Shown here: positions 8,410 to 15,647 of the stretch, one piece after another
Layout: every line of letters starts with the position of its first letter
How positions within the stretch are numbered: the stretch's first letter is position 1
Origin: Candidatus Rokuibacteriota bacterium
Lineage (GTDB): Bacteria; Methylomirabilota; Methylomirabilia; Rokubacteriales; CSP1-6
DNA length: 64,000 nucleotides
NCBI GenBank assembly: GCA_016184365.1
Contig: JACPCW010000073.1
Location: forward strand, 1-64,000
Reading direction: 5' to 3'
Notes under the pieces: generated by a model
What the model was told of the DNA's origin: nothing
The model's input: only the letters and a program-made list of their open reading frames with translations
The model's database searches: none
Translations under genes and position numbers: made by a program

Positions 8410-9600
8410 CTACCCTTTGGGCAGACCGAGCACGCGCTCGCCGATGATGTTGCGCTGGATCTCGCTCGTCCCGCCCGCGATCGTGTACTGCCGCGCGCTC
8501 ACGACGCGATTGAACCACCGCGGCGCGTCGGGGACTTCCGCCTGCGGCGTGTCGATCAGGCAGCGGACGCCGAGGAGCGCGCCGGCGGCGTCCGCGATGC
8601 GAATGCCGAGCTCCGAGCCGTAGAGCTTGAGGATCGAGCCCTCGGGACCCGGCGCTTCCCCGCGCAGCCGTCGCGTCAGGCCGCGCAGACGCGTGAGACG
8701 CAGCGCCTCGCACTCGATCGCGAGCTGCGAGAGCTGCTGCCGCACGTTTGCGTCGTCCCACGCCGTGCCGCGCTCGGTCTTGAGCGACTTGGCGATCGCG
8801 ATGAGGCGGGAGACCTGCAGATCCTGCCCGCGTCCGCCGCCCATGCTGCGCTCGTACATGAGCGTGGTGATCGCGACCTTCCAGCCCTGATTCATCGGGC
8901 CGACCAGGTTCTCCTTCGGCACCTCGACGTTGTCGAAGAAGACTTCGTTGAAGTGCCGGTGCCCGTTCATCAGCACGAGCGGCCGCACCGTGATGCCCGG
9001 CGTGCGCATGTCGACGAGGATGTAGCTGATGCCGTTGTGCTTCGGCGCGTCGGGATTCGTGCGCGCGAGCATGAAGATCCAGTCCGCGAAGTGCGCGCCG
9101 GACGTCCACACCTTCTGGCCGTTGATGACGAACCGGTCGCCCTTGTCTTCCGCGCGCGTGCGGAGGCTCGCGAGGTCGGAGCCGGCGCCGGGCTCGGAGT
9201 AGCCCTGGCACCAGATGTCCTCGGCGGCGAGGATACGCGGGAGGTGACGCTTCTTCTGCGCCTCGGTGCCCCAGTGGACGATCGTGGGGCCGGCGAGCTG
9301 CACGCCCGAGTAGCCAGGCAGCACCGGGCCGCGCGCGTGGAAGTACTCTTCCTCGAAGATCACCTGCTGCATCAGCGTCGCGCCGCGGCCGCCGTATTCC
9401 TTCGGCCACGAGATGCCGACCCAGCCGGCGTCGTACATCTTCTTCTGCCACACGCGGCGGCGCTCGAAGGTCTCGCGGTCGCCGGCGACGCGCTCGTCGC
9501 TCGCGTCGTCCACGCGGAGATCGTCCGTCAGATGCTTCGCGAGCCAGTCACGCAGCTCGACTCGGAACGCTTCCTCGACGGGTGTCAGCGTGAAGTCCAT
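8410..9600 (-). CDS. acyl-CoA dehydrogenase
   Basis: 396 residues, the standard length. Visible family marks are EYFHARGPVLPGY, GYSEPGAGSDLASLRTRAE (the family signature near the FAD/substrate site), FVINGQKVWTSGAHFADWIF, the arginine-rich mid region, and the C-terminal YTIAGGTSEIQRNIIGERVL. It is a FAD enzyme oxidising acyl-CoA to enoyl-CoA with electrons passing to ETF, and is cytosolic. The neighbours CoA-transferase and ThDP enzyme suggest that the operon activates and breaks down an organic acid. Only 3 bp separate it from the deacetylase gene upstream. Confidence 0.92.
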   Translation of the reverse strand: MDFTLTPVEEAFRVELRDWLAKHLTDDLRVDDASDERVAGDRETFERRRVWQKKMYDAGWVGISWPKEYGGRGATLMQQVIFEEEYFHARGPVLPGYSGVQLAGPTIVHWGTEAQKKRHLPRILAAEDIWCQGYSEPGAGSDLASLRTRAEDKGDRFVINGQKVWTSGAHFADWIFMLARTNPDAPKHNGISYILVDMRTPGITVRPLVLMNGHRHFNEVFFDNVEVPKENLVGPMNQGWKVAITTLMYERSMGGGRGQDLQVSRLIAIAKSLKTERGTAWDDANVRQQLSQLAIECEALRLTRLRGLTRRLRGEAPGPEGSILKLYGSELGIRIADAAGALLGVRCLIDTPQAEVPDAPRWFNRVVSARQYTIAGGTSEIQRNIIGERVLGLPKG

Positions 9601-9603
9601 CGC

Positions 9604-10479
9604 TCAGCGCCTCCGTGCGGCCGGCTTCGCCGCCCGCGCCTTGCCCGCGCCGGCGCCGGACGATGCGCGGCCACCGGTCGACGCATGCCAGCGCGCCACC
9701 TCGTCGCACGTCGTGAACCACACGCCGCGCTGCTTTCGCATGAACCGCACGAGGTCCTCGACGAGCGCGATGCGCGAGGCGCGGCCGCTGACGAACGGAT
9801 GGCACGTGAGCACGAAGCAGCCGTTTTCCGCGTGCATCCCCGTGAACTCGCGGCTCCACAGGTCGAATACGCGGGCCGGATCGGCGATGGCGTTCGTCGC
9901 GCCGTACACGTGACGGAAGAGCGGCGCGTCGTCGAGCAGCCACTGCACCGGGATCTCGGTCAGCGGGCCATGGTCCGTCGGCACGTCATACGGGATGTCG
10001 TTGCCCATGAGCGAGCTGTCGTAGAGAAACTCGTGAGATTTCAAGATCTCCGGCGTCCAGACGTTCACGTCCCACGACGGCGATCGGTAGCCGACGGGCC
10101 GGACGCCCAGCAGATCGCGAAGGATCGCGAGCTGGTCGCGCATGATCTTCTCTTCCTGCGCGGCGTCGAGGAAATCCACGGCCTCGTGCACGTTGCCGTG
10201 CGCGCCGATCTCGTGACCGGCATCCCGGATGCGCTTCGACTCCGCAAGGTGGTTCTCGACCGTCCAGCCCGGAATGTAGAAGCTCGCGCGGAGCTTCAGC
10301 CGATCGAGCAGCCGGAGCATGCGATCGACACCGACGCGCGGCCCGAACCGGCGCTCCTCGAGGCCGGCGAGACTGCGCTTCGCCTTCTCCGGCTCGCGGA
10401 AGATGAAGCCCGATTCGGCGTCGAAGTCGAACGACAGCACGGCCGCGCTCTGATGTCCGTCGGGCCAGCGATATCGCAT
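9604..10479 (-). CDS. polysaccharide deacetylase (NodB domain)
   Basis: 291 residues. The NodB metal/catalytic motifs are visible: SFDFDAESGF (Asp-Asp), GAHGNVHEAVDFLD (His-x3-His), YRSPSWDVN and FVLTCHPFVSG. No signal peptide is apparent, which points to the cytosolic branch that includes PuuE-like allantoinase and amide hydrolases as well as true sugar deacetylases. In this catabolic operon a small-molecule amide is a plausible substrate, but this is inference. A short Lys/Arg/Ala-rich tail follows the domain. Confidence 0.85.
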   Translation of the reverse strand: MRYRWPDGHQSAAVLSFDFDAESGFIFREPEKAKRSLAGLEERRFGPRVGVDRMLRLLDRLKLRASFYIPGWTVENHLAESKRIRDAGHEIGAHGNVHEAVDFLDAAQEEKIMRDQLAILRDLLGVRPVGYRSPSWDVNVWTPEILKSHEFLYDSSLMGNDIPYDVPTDHGPLTEIPVQWLLDDAPLFRHVYGATNAIADPARVFDLWSREFTGMHAENGCFVLTCHPFVSGRASRIALVEDLVRFMRKQRGVWFTTCDEVARWHASTGGRASSGAGAGKARAAKPAARRR

Positions 10480-10490
10480 CGGGTCTCCCT

Positions 10491-10982
10491 TCAGCGCGCG
10501 CGGCGGCGCGGGGCGCGCGCGGCGGCGTCCAGCACGGAAAAGTCGGGACGGTGGATCGCGGCCATGAGGATGAGGGCGATCACACTCCCGCCGAACACGA
10601 AGCGGATCTCGCCCGTGACCAGTGTCGCCATCAGCCCTGCCAGCGACGCGATCTCACTCACGCCCCAGCACACGATGTGCGCCTGCTTGAACCGCATGAC
10701 CAGGTCGCCGGCGGCTCCGCCGGCCGCGAGCGCCTCGACGGTGAGCGTCCGGCGTCGCCACCAGAACGAGGCCGCGGCCACGAGGAGGGCGACGGCGGCG
10801 GCGAGCGCACCGACGGTGGGGTGGTGCGCGGGCGGAACGATCGGAGCCAGCATCACGACCTTCACGACGATGAACCCGGCAACGACATTGATCACGACGG
10901 ACACCATCAGTCCGAGCCGGATGACGAGCAGGTGGCGCCGGACGTCCGTGGCATCCGGCGCCGCCGTGTCGTTCACGGCCAT
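10491..10982 (-). CDS. small integral membrane protein, unknown
   Basis: 163 residues from the ATG at 10982. A 17-residue longer version from 11033 would overlap the CoA-transferase end and adds only Ser/Arg-rich sequence. Four hydrophobic stretches are visible: IRLGLMVSVVINVVAGFIVV, ALAAAVALLVAAASFWW, IVCWGVSEIASLAGLMATLV and FVFGGSVIALILMAAI. The C-terminus is basic. The pattern is reminiscent of four-helix membrane proteins of unknown role, and I do not recognise the family. It lies between CoA-transferase and deacetylase genes with 7- and 11-bp gaps, so it is expressed with them. Confidence 0.65.
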   Translation of the reverse strand: MAVNDTAAPDATDVRRHLLVIRLGLMVSVVINVVAGFIVVKVVMLAPIVPPAHHPTVGALAAAVALLVAAASFWWRRRTLTVEALAAGGAAGDLVMRFKQAHIVCWGVSEIASLAGLMATLVTGEIRFVFGGSVIALILMAAIHRPDFSVLDAAARAPRRRAR

Positions 10983-10989
10983 CGAGGAG

Positions 10990-12186
10990 TCAGATGACCC
11001 CGTCGCGGCGGAGCGTGTCGAGATCGGCCGCACCGAAGCCGAGGAGCTTCCCCCAGACCTCGCCGTTGTGCTCGCCGAGCAGCGGCGCGCGCACGAGGTC
11101 CGTCGGCGAGTCGGACATGCGGACGGGGTTGCCCGGCATCGGGAACTTCCCGCGCGTCGGATGCTCGAGGTCGACGATGAAGCCGCGCTGGCGCAAATGT
11201 TCGTTCGCCAGCACTTCCCCTGAGTCGAGGACGGCGCCGCACGGCACGCCGGCGCCCGCGAGAATCTCCATGACTTCGAACTTCGTGCGCTTCTCCGTCC
11301 ACGCCTCGATCATCGCGTCGATCTCGTCGATGATCGCCACGCGGTCGCGGCGGTCGCCGTAGCGCGGATCGGCGCCGAGATCCGGCCGGCCGCAGAAGTC
11401 GCAGAGGGTCTTCCACATCTCCGCCGTCGCGCAGTGGATGAACACGTAGTCGTTCGGGCCGAACGGCCGGCAGCGATAGAGGTTCGACGGCGCCGCCGCC
11501 GCCGACCGGTTGCCCTGCCGCGGCGCGGCCTTGCCCGTCGAATACGTGTCGCGCAGGTGAATGCGGAGCAGGTTCACCACAGCGTCCTGCTGCGCGACTT
11601 CGACGCGCTGCCCGACGCCCGTCGCCTGCCGCTGGATGATCGCCGCGAGAATCCCGATCGCCGTGTGCAGCCCGGCGCCCGTGTCCGCGAGGCCACCGAT
11701 CGCCTTCGTGGGCGGGCCGTCGGGATGCCCCGTCATGCTCATGGCGCCGGCCATCGCCTGCGCGATCCATTCGAAGCTCTTGTAGTCCGCGTACGGGCCG
11801 CTGCTGCCGAACCCTTTCACGGACGCGAGGATCAGCCGCGGATTGAGCGTCGACAGCACGTCCCATCCGAGCCCGAGCCGCTCGAGCGCGCCGGGACCGA
11901 GGTTCTCGACGACGACGTCCGCCGTCTTCGCGAGCTCCCGGAACATGTCGCAGCCGCGATCGGACTTGAGGTTGAGCGTGACGCCCTTCTTGTTCGAGTT
12001 GAGGAGCAGGAAGAACCACGCGTCCTCACCACGCTTGTCGGACAGCGCGGTCCGACCGGGCTCGCCGGCCGGCGCTTCGATCTTGATGACCTCGGCGCCG
12101 AGCCAGGCGAGCATCTGCGTCGAGCTCGGCCCCGCTTCGTACTGCGTGAAGTCGAGAACCCGGATCCCTTCGAGCGCCTTGCCCAT
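10990..12186 (-). CDS. CaiB/BaiF family (class III) CoA-transferase
   Basis: 398 residues from MGKALEGIRVLDF. The ORF extends upstream to 12276, but that extension is translation of repeat copy 2 and should not be annotated. Class III marks are VLDFTQYEAGPSSTQML, LGAEVIKIEAP, the catalytic Asp in HLRDTYS or VEVAQQDAVVN (the latter aligns best) and VPCGAVLDSGEV near the end. These enzymes move CoA between carboxylates through an aspartyl-CoA thioester. The gene directly follows a ThDP-dependent enzyme; formyl-CoA:oxalate CoA-transferase plus oxalyl-CoA decarboxylase is one known pairing with this layout, but substrate assignment is inference. Confidence 0.9.
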   Translation of the reverse strand: MGKALEGIRVLDFTQYEAGPSSTQMLAWLGAEVIKIEAPAGEPGRTALSDKRGEDAWFFLLLNSNKKGVTLNLKSDRGCDMFRELAKTADVVVENLGPGALERLGLGWDVLSTLNPRLILASVKGFGSSGPYADYKSFEWIAQAMAGAMSMTGHPDGPPTKAIGGLADTGAGLHTAIGILAAIIQRQATGVGQRVEVAQQDAVVNLLRIHLRDTYSTGKAAPRQGNRSAAAAPSNLYRCRPFGPNDYVFIHCATAEMWKTLCDFCGRPDLGADPRYGDRRDRVAIIDEIDAMIEAWTEKRTKFEVMEILAGAGVPCGAVLDSGEVLANEHLRQRGFIVDLEHPTRGKFPMPGNPVRMSDSPTDLVRAPLLGEHNGEVWGKLLGFGAADLDTLRRDGVI

Positions 12187-12202
12187 TCCGGCGTCTCCCG
12201 CT

Positions 12203-12276
12203 ATCGAGGAGCGCCCCGGGTTCCCCGGGGCGTTTCCGAGCGTTTGGGGGTTTGGGGGCCATTTCGGGGCCCCCAT
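12203..12276 (-). repeat. two-hairpin interspersed repeat, copy 2
   Basis: Sits in the 94-bp gap between the ThDP enzyme stop and the CoA-transferase start, within the operon and in the same orientation as transcription. Hairpin 1 is TGGGGGCC / GGCCCCCA around CCGAAAT. Hairpin 2 is unusually strong here: on the plus strand CGCCCCGGG / CCCGGGGCG with a loop of about 3 nt. It creates a spurious N-terminal extension of the CoA-transferase ORF. Confidence 0.85.
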
Positions 12277-12280
12277 CTGA

Positions 12281-13927
12281 TCAAGTCTGATAGGCGGAGA
12301 AGCGCACGGTCTGCGCGCGCGCCTGGTCGTCCGTCATCACGTTGACCACCGCCGGCTTGCCCGACGCGAACGCCCGCTCGAGCGCCGGCCGGATCTCGTT
12401 TGGCTTCTCGACGAACTCGCCGTGTGCGCCGAGCTCGATGGCCACGCGGTCGTAACGCGTGCGGCCGAGGTTGCGGCCGGGCTTGGGCAGCGGCAGCGCC
12501 CACGGCGTATTGGCCGTCCAGCCGCCGTTGTTGGAGATGACGACGACGAGGGGGATGCGATGCCGCACCGCCGTGTCGATCTCCATCGCGTTGATGCCGT
12601 ACGAGCCGTCGCCGTGGAGGACGAGCACCTGCGTGTCCGGCTTCGCCACCTTCGCGCCGACGCCGAACGGCACGCCGACGCCCATCGTGCCGAACGCGCC
12701 GGAGTTCAGGCGGTGGCCCGGCGTGAACGTCGGGATCGACTGCCGCCCGTAGTTGAGGATCTCCTGGCCGTCGACGACCAGGATCGCGTCGCGCTTCAGG
12801 AAGTCGCGGACTTCCTTGCAGAGCCGGAGCGGATGGATCGGCAGGTTGTCGTTCGACATCGCCTTCTCCTGCTCCGCGTTCTTCTCGGCGTCCACCACGC
12901 GCAGCTTGCCGACCCACGCGCTGTACTTCTTCGGATCGAGCCGGCCCTTCGCCCGCTCGGTGAGCTGCTCGAGCACCGCGCGGGCGTCGCCGACGATCGG
13001 CACGTCGACGTCGCGGTTCCAGCCGAGCTGCGCCGGGTTGATGTCGACGTGGATGACCTTCAGGTCCTTGTTGAAGCGCGGCGGACGGCCGAACTGGACG
13101 ATCCAGTTGAAGCGCGTGCCGACGGTGAGCACGACGTCCGATTCGCCGAACGCCATGCTGCGCGCGTTGAGGAACGAGAGCGCGTGATCTTCCGGGACGA
13201 GGCCGCGCGAGATCGGCGTCGTGTAGAAGGGAATGCCGCTCGCGTCGACGAACGCCTGGAGCGCCGCCGCGCCGTCCGACCACCACACGCCGCTGCCCGC
13301 CAGGATCATGGGCCGCTGCGCGCGCGCGAGCAGATCGATCGCCTCCTGCACCGCGCCCTCGTCCCCGCGCGGCCTCGGCGGCATCCTGAACGCGGGCGGG
13401 AACACGACCTTCTCCTCGTCCACCTTCTCGCCGAGGGTGTCGCCGGGCAGGTCCAGGTACACGGGACCCGGGCGGCCGGTCATCGCCTCGCGCATCGCCC
13501 GCGCGACGATCTCCGGGATGCGGCGTGCGTCGTAGATCCGGTCCGCCCACTTCGTCACCGGCTTGAAGACGGCGAGCTGGTCGATCTCCTGGAACGCCTC
13601 CATGCCGAGATAGACGCGCGGGCTGGCGCCGCCGATGGCGATGAGCGGTGCGGCGTCGGTGAACGCGTTCGCAACGCCGGTCAGGAGATTCGTCGCGCCC
13701 GGTCCCGAGCACCCCATCGCGATCGCGGGGCGCCGCATCACGCGCGTCCACGCATGGGCTTCGAGGGAGGCGGCCTGTTCGTGACGGGCATCGATCGCAT
13801 GGATGCCGAGCTTGATGCACGTCGCCTCGGTCTCGAGCATCGGACCGCCCATGACGTAGAACATCGTGTCGACGCCCTGGGACCTGAGGGATTGCGCGAG
13901 GAGCTCCGAACCCAGCACCGTACCCAT
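12281..13927 (-). CDS. thiamine diphosphate-dependent enzyme (acetolactate synthase/oxalyl-CoA decarboxylase-like)
   Basis: 548 residues from MGTVLGSELLAQ; a 21-residue extension to 13990 lacks support. The three ThDP enzyme domains are in order: the PYR domain with the catalytic Glu region (IDARHEQAASLEAHAW), the middle domain (RPMILAGSGVWW, VLTVGTRFNWIVQFG) and the PP domain with the ThDP-metal motif HGDGSYGINAMEID...NNGGW. No FAD-binding hallmark can be asserted. The family includes acetolactate synthase, oxalyl-CoA decarboxylase and 2-hydroxyacyl-CoA lyase. Placement next to a CaiB-type CoA-transferase favours a CoA-ester decarboxylase or lyase (inference). It is the first gene of the eight-gene minus-strand operon. 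Confidence 0.85.
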   Translation of the reverse strand: MGTVLGSELLAQSLRSQGVDTMFYVMGGPMLETEATCIKLGIHAIDARHEQAASLEAHAWTRVMRRPAIAMGCSGPGATNLLTGVANAFTDAAPLIAIGGASPRVYLGMEAFQEIDQLAVFKPVTKWADRIYDARRIPEIVARAMREAMTGRPGPVYLDLPGDTLGEKVDEEKVVFPPAFRMPPRPRGDEGAVQEAIDLLARAQRPMILAGSGVWWSDGAAALQAFVDASGIPFYTTPISRGLVPEDHALSFLNARSMAFGESDVVLTVGTRFNWIVQFGRPPRFNKDLKVIHVDINPAQLGWNRDVDVPIVGDARAVLEQLTERAKGRLDPKKYSAWVGKLRVVDAEKNAEQEKAMSNDNLPIHPLRLCKEVRDFLKRDAILVVDGQEILNYGRQSIPTFTPGHRLNSGAFGTMGVGVPFGVGAKVAKPDTQVLVLHGDGSYGINAMEIDTAVRHRIPLVVVISNNGGWTANTPWALPLPKPGRNLGRTRYDRVAIELGAHGEFVEKPNEIRPALERAFASGKPAVVNVMTDDQARAQTVRFSAYQT

Positions 13928-13996
13928 GTCGGGTGTCCTCCCGGATCGAGCGTGTGTGGTCCCGGACTCTAGCACCGATTGCTCGATCAATCGTAC

Positions 13997-14070
13997 TGGG
14001 GCCCCGACATGGCCCCCAGACCCCCCGACGCTCGGACGCGCCCCGGCGGAGCCGTGGCGCGCCTCGGGTC
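13997..14070 (+). repeat. two-hairpin interspersed repeat, copy 3
   Basis: Lies between the divergent ThDP enzyme and TrmH-type genes, so it cannot be a transcription terminator for either. Hairpin 1 is TGGGGCC / GGCCCCCA around CCGACAT. Hairpin 2 is CGCGCC-C-CGGC / GCCG-T-GGCGCG around GGA. The stem bases differ from copy 1 but pairing is kept. Confidence 0.8.
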
Positions 14071-14121
14071 GACGCGAGACTTCTCATCGACGCCGCCGCC
14101 GGCCGCGATAATGGGCGCGTG

Positions 14122-14925
14122 GTGAGGATCGATGACGCCCGAGACCCGCGTCTGGACGACTACCGCGACCTTCGCGACAGCGCGCTGCGTCGGGAGCGCG
14201 GGCTGTTCGTGGCGGAAGGGCGCCTGCTGGTCGAGCGGCTGCTCCCGGCGCCGCGCTTCCGGACGCGATCGGTCCTCGCCACGCCTGATGCGTTTGGCGC
14301 GCTCGCGCCGCTGCTCGACCAGGCGGGCGCGGTCGCGTACGTGACGGCGCACGAGGTCATCCGCGACGTCGTCGGCTTCAAGTTCCACCGCGGCGTGCTG
14401 GCGCTCGGCGAGCGTGGCGAGGAGCGGGCACTCGATGCGCTCATGAGCCCGGCTGGGCGGCAGACGATGCTCGTGATCGAAGACGTCCGCGACCCCGAAA
14501 ACGTCGGCGGCCTGTTTCGCAACGCGTCGGCGTTCGGCGTGGATGGCGTCCTGCTCGGTCCGGGCAGCGCCGACGCGCTCGGACGGAAAGCGCTGCGCGT
14601 TTCCGCCGGCGCGGCGCTCGCCGTGCCGTTCGCGCACGCGACGGCGTGGCACGAAGACCTGGCGCAGCTCCGCGCCCGCGGCTTCACGGTCGTCGCGCTG
14701 ACGCCGGACCGCAGCGCGCGCGACATTGCAGAGGTCGCCGCTCGCCGAAGCGAGCGGCTCGCGCTACTCGTCGGCTCCGAGGGCGACGGCTTGAGCGCGG
14801 CGGCGCGCGGGCTGGCGAGCGTCGAGGCGCGCATTCCGATTGCCGCGGGCGTCGATTCGCTCAACGTCGCGGTCGCGGCCGGCATCGCGCTCGACAGGCT
14901 GCGGAGGCCGCGTCTCCAGGACTGA
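14122..14925 (+). CDS. TrmH/SpoU family RNA 2'-O-methyltransferase
   Basis: About 267 residues from a GTG at 14122 (an adjacent GTG at 14119 is equally possible); the ORF upstream is repeat copy 3. The N-terminal substrate-binding part (residues 1-95, with ERGLFVAEGRLLVERLL) resembles the L30e-like domain of this family. The SPOUT domain shows the trefoil-knot motifs: VIEDVRDPENVGGLFRNASA, LLVGSEGDGLS and DSLNVAVAAGIALDRL. It methylates a ribose 2'-OH in rRNA or tRNA with SAM; the site is unknown. Monocistronic. Confidence 0.92.
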   Translation: MRIDDARDPRLDDYRDLRDSALRRERGLFVAEGRLLVERLLPAPRFRTRSVLATPDAFGALAPLLDQAGAVAYVTAHEVIRDVVGFKFHRGVLALGERGEERALDALMSPAGRQTMLVIEDVRDPENVGGLFRNASAFGVDGVLLGPGSADALGRKALRVSAGAALAVPFAHATAWHEDLAQLRARGFTVVALTPDRSARDIAEVAARRSERLALLVGSEGDGLSAAARGLASVEARIPIAAGVDSLNVAVAAGIALDRLRRPRLQD

Positions 14926-14939
14926 CCGAGTCCCGTCGC

Positions 14940-15335
14940 TCAGCGCGCGACGCGTCTGAGAAAGGCCGCCGGTGACACGGCCGGCACCGGCGAGCGGCGG
15001 TAGTCGGCGACGTTGCGTGTGACAATGGCATCCGCCCGCCACGCCATTGCGGCCGACGCTTGAAACGCGTCCTCCAAATCGGCGATCGGCGACTCCAGCG
15101 CGCGCCGGGCGTCGGCCGTTCCGACGGTGACGACTTCCACGAGACGCAGCAGACGGTCCAGGAACGGCCGGCCTCCGCCCTTCAGCAGGTAGGCGCAGTT
15201 GGTCAACGAATGCCAGGCGACGACGGCGGCGCCGCCGGATTCGACCCATCGCAGCACATCCGCGCTCTCGGCAGCATGCGGCTCACGTGCCAGCGCCACG
15301 TCCAGCAGGACGTCCGTATCGAGCAGCGCCCTCAC
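14940..15335 (-). CDS. VapC-type PIN domain ribonuclease toxin
   Basis: 131 residues. PIN-domain acidic residues are visible in MRALLDTDVLLDVAL (first Asp), ESADVL (Glu), DLEDAFQASAAMAW (Asp pair) and ADAIVTRNVADY. PIN toxins are Mg-dependent RNases that cleave tRNA or rRNA when free of antitoxin. The start overlaps the stop of the antitoxin gene by 4 bp (ATGA), the classic VapBC arrangement with the antitoxin first. It sits at the edge of the restriction-modification island. Confidence 0.9.
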   Translation of the reverse strand: MRALLDTDVLLDVALAREPHAAESADVLRWVESGGAAVVAWHSLTNCAYLLKGGGRPFLDRLLRLVEVVTVGTADARRALESPIADLEDAFQASAAMAWRADAIVTRNVADYRRSPVPAVSPAAFLRRVAR

Positions 15336-15574
15336 CGGCGGCGTGCGATATGGCGGGCATGCAGCGCGTCGTACAGCGGATCGCGGCCGCGTTTCACCCG
15401 CCGCAATTTCGCAGAGCCGATCATTTCATCGACCAGCGAGCCGGCCGCATCGGTCGAGGTCGAGCGCAGGTACGACTCGATCAACCCCGACACGGTGGTG
15501 CGCCGGGCGCGAGCCGCCTGCCGAGCGCGCGCGTGGACGGCGGGATCGAGCGTGATGGTGACGCGTGTCTTCAT
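15332..15574 (-). CDS. VapB-type ribbon-helix-helix antitoxin
   Basis: 80 residues. The N-terminus MKTRVTITLDPAVHARARQ is a ribbon-helix-helix DNA-binding strand plus helix, followed by TTVSGLIESYLRS (DUF6364-like). The basic C-terminal half (KLRRVKRGRDPLYDALHARH) would wrap and inhibit the PIN toxin. It overlaps the toxin start by 4 bp. A promoter with a 10-bp inverted repeat lies just upstream, consistent with autorepression by the antitoxin/toxin complex. Confidence 0.88.
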   Translation of the reverse strand: MKTRVTITLDPAVHARARQAARARRTTVSGLIESYLRSTSTDAAGSLVDEMIGSAKLRRVKRGRDPLYDALHARHIARRR

Positions 15575-15576
15575 TC

Positions 15577-15611
15577 GTATGTATCGTAATGGCCTCGATG
15601 CATACGGTCAA
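15577..15611 (-). promoter_or_regulatory. vapBC promoter with overlapping inverted-repeat operator
   Basis: On the minus strand, TTGACC (15606-15611) and TACGAT (15583-15588) are separated by exactly 17 bp, a good sigma70-type promoter, and the antitoxin ATG follows 8 nt after the -10. An inverted repeat GTATGCATCG / CGATACATAC (one mismatch, 9-nt spacer) spans the spacer and the -10. A ribbon-helix-helix dimer bound there would block RNA polymerase. The leader is only a few bases, so the mRNA is probably nearly leaderless. Confidence 0.65.
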
Positions 15612-15647
15612 GCCTCAGCGGCTGCTCGCGGACGCGAGGGAATTGGG

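Noticed and set aside
6742-11223. 1493-residue plus-strand ORF
   Set aside because: Antisense to the methyltransferase, acyl-CoA dehydrogenase and deacetylase genes; an effect of high GC.
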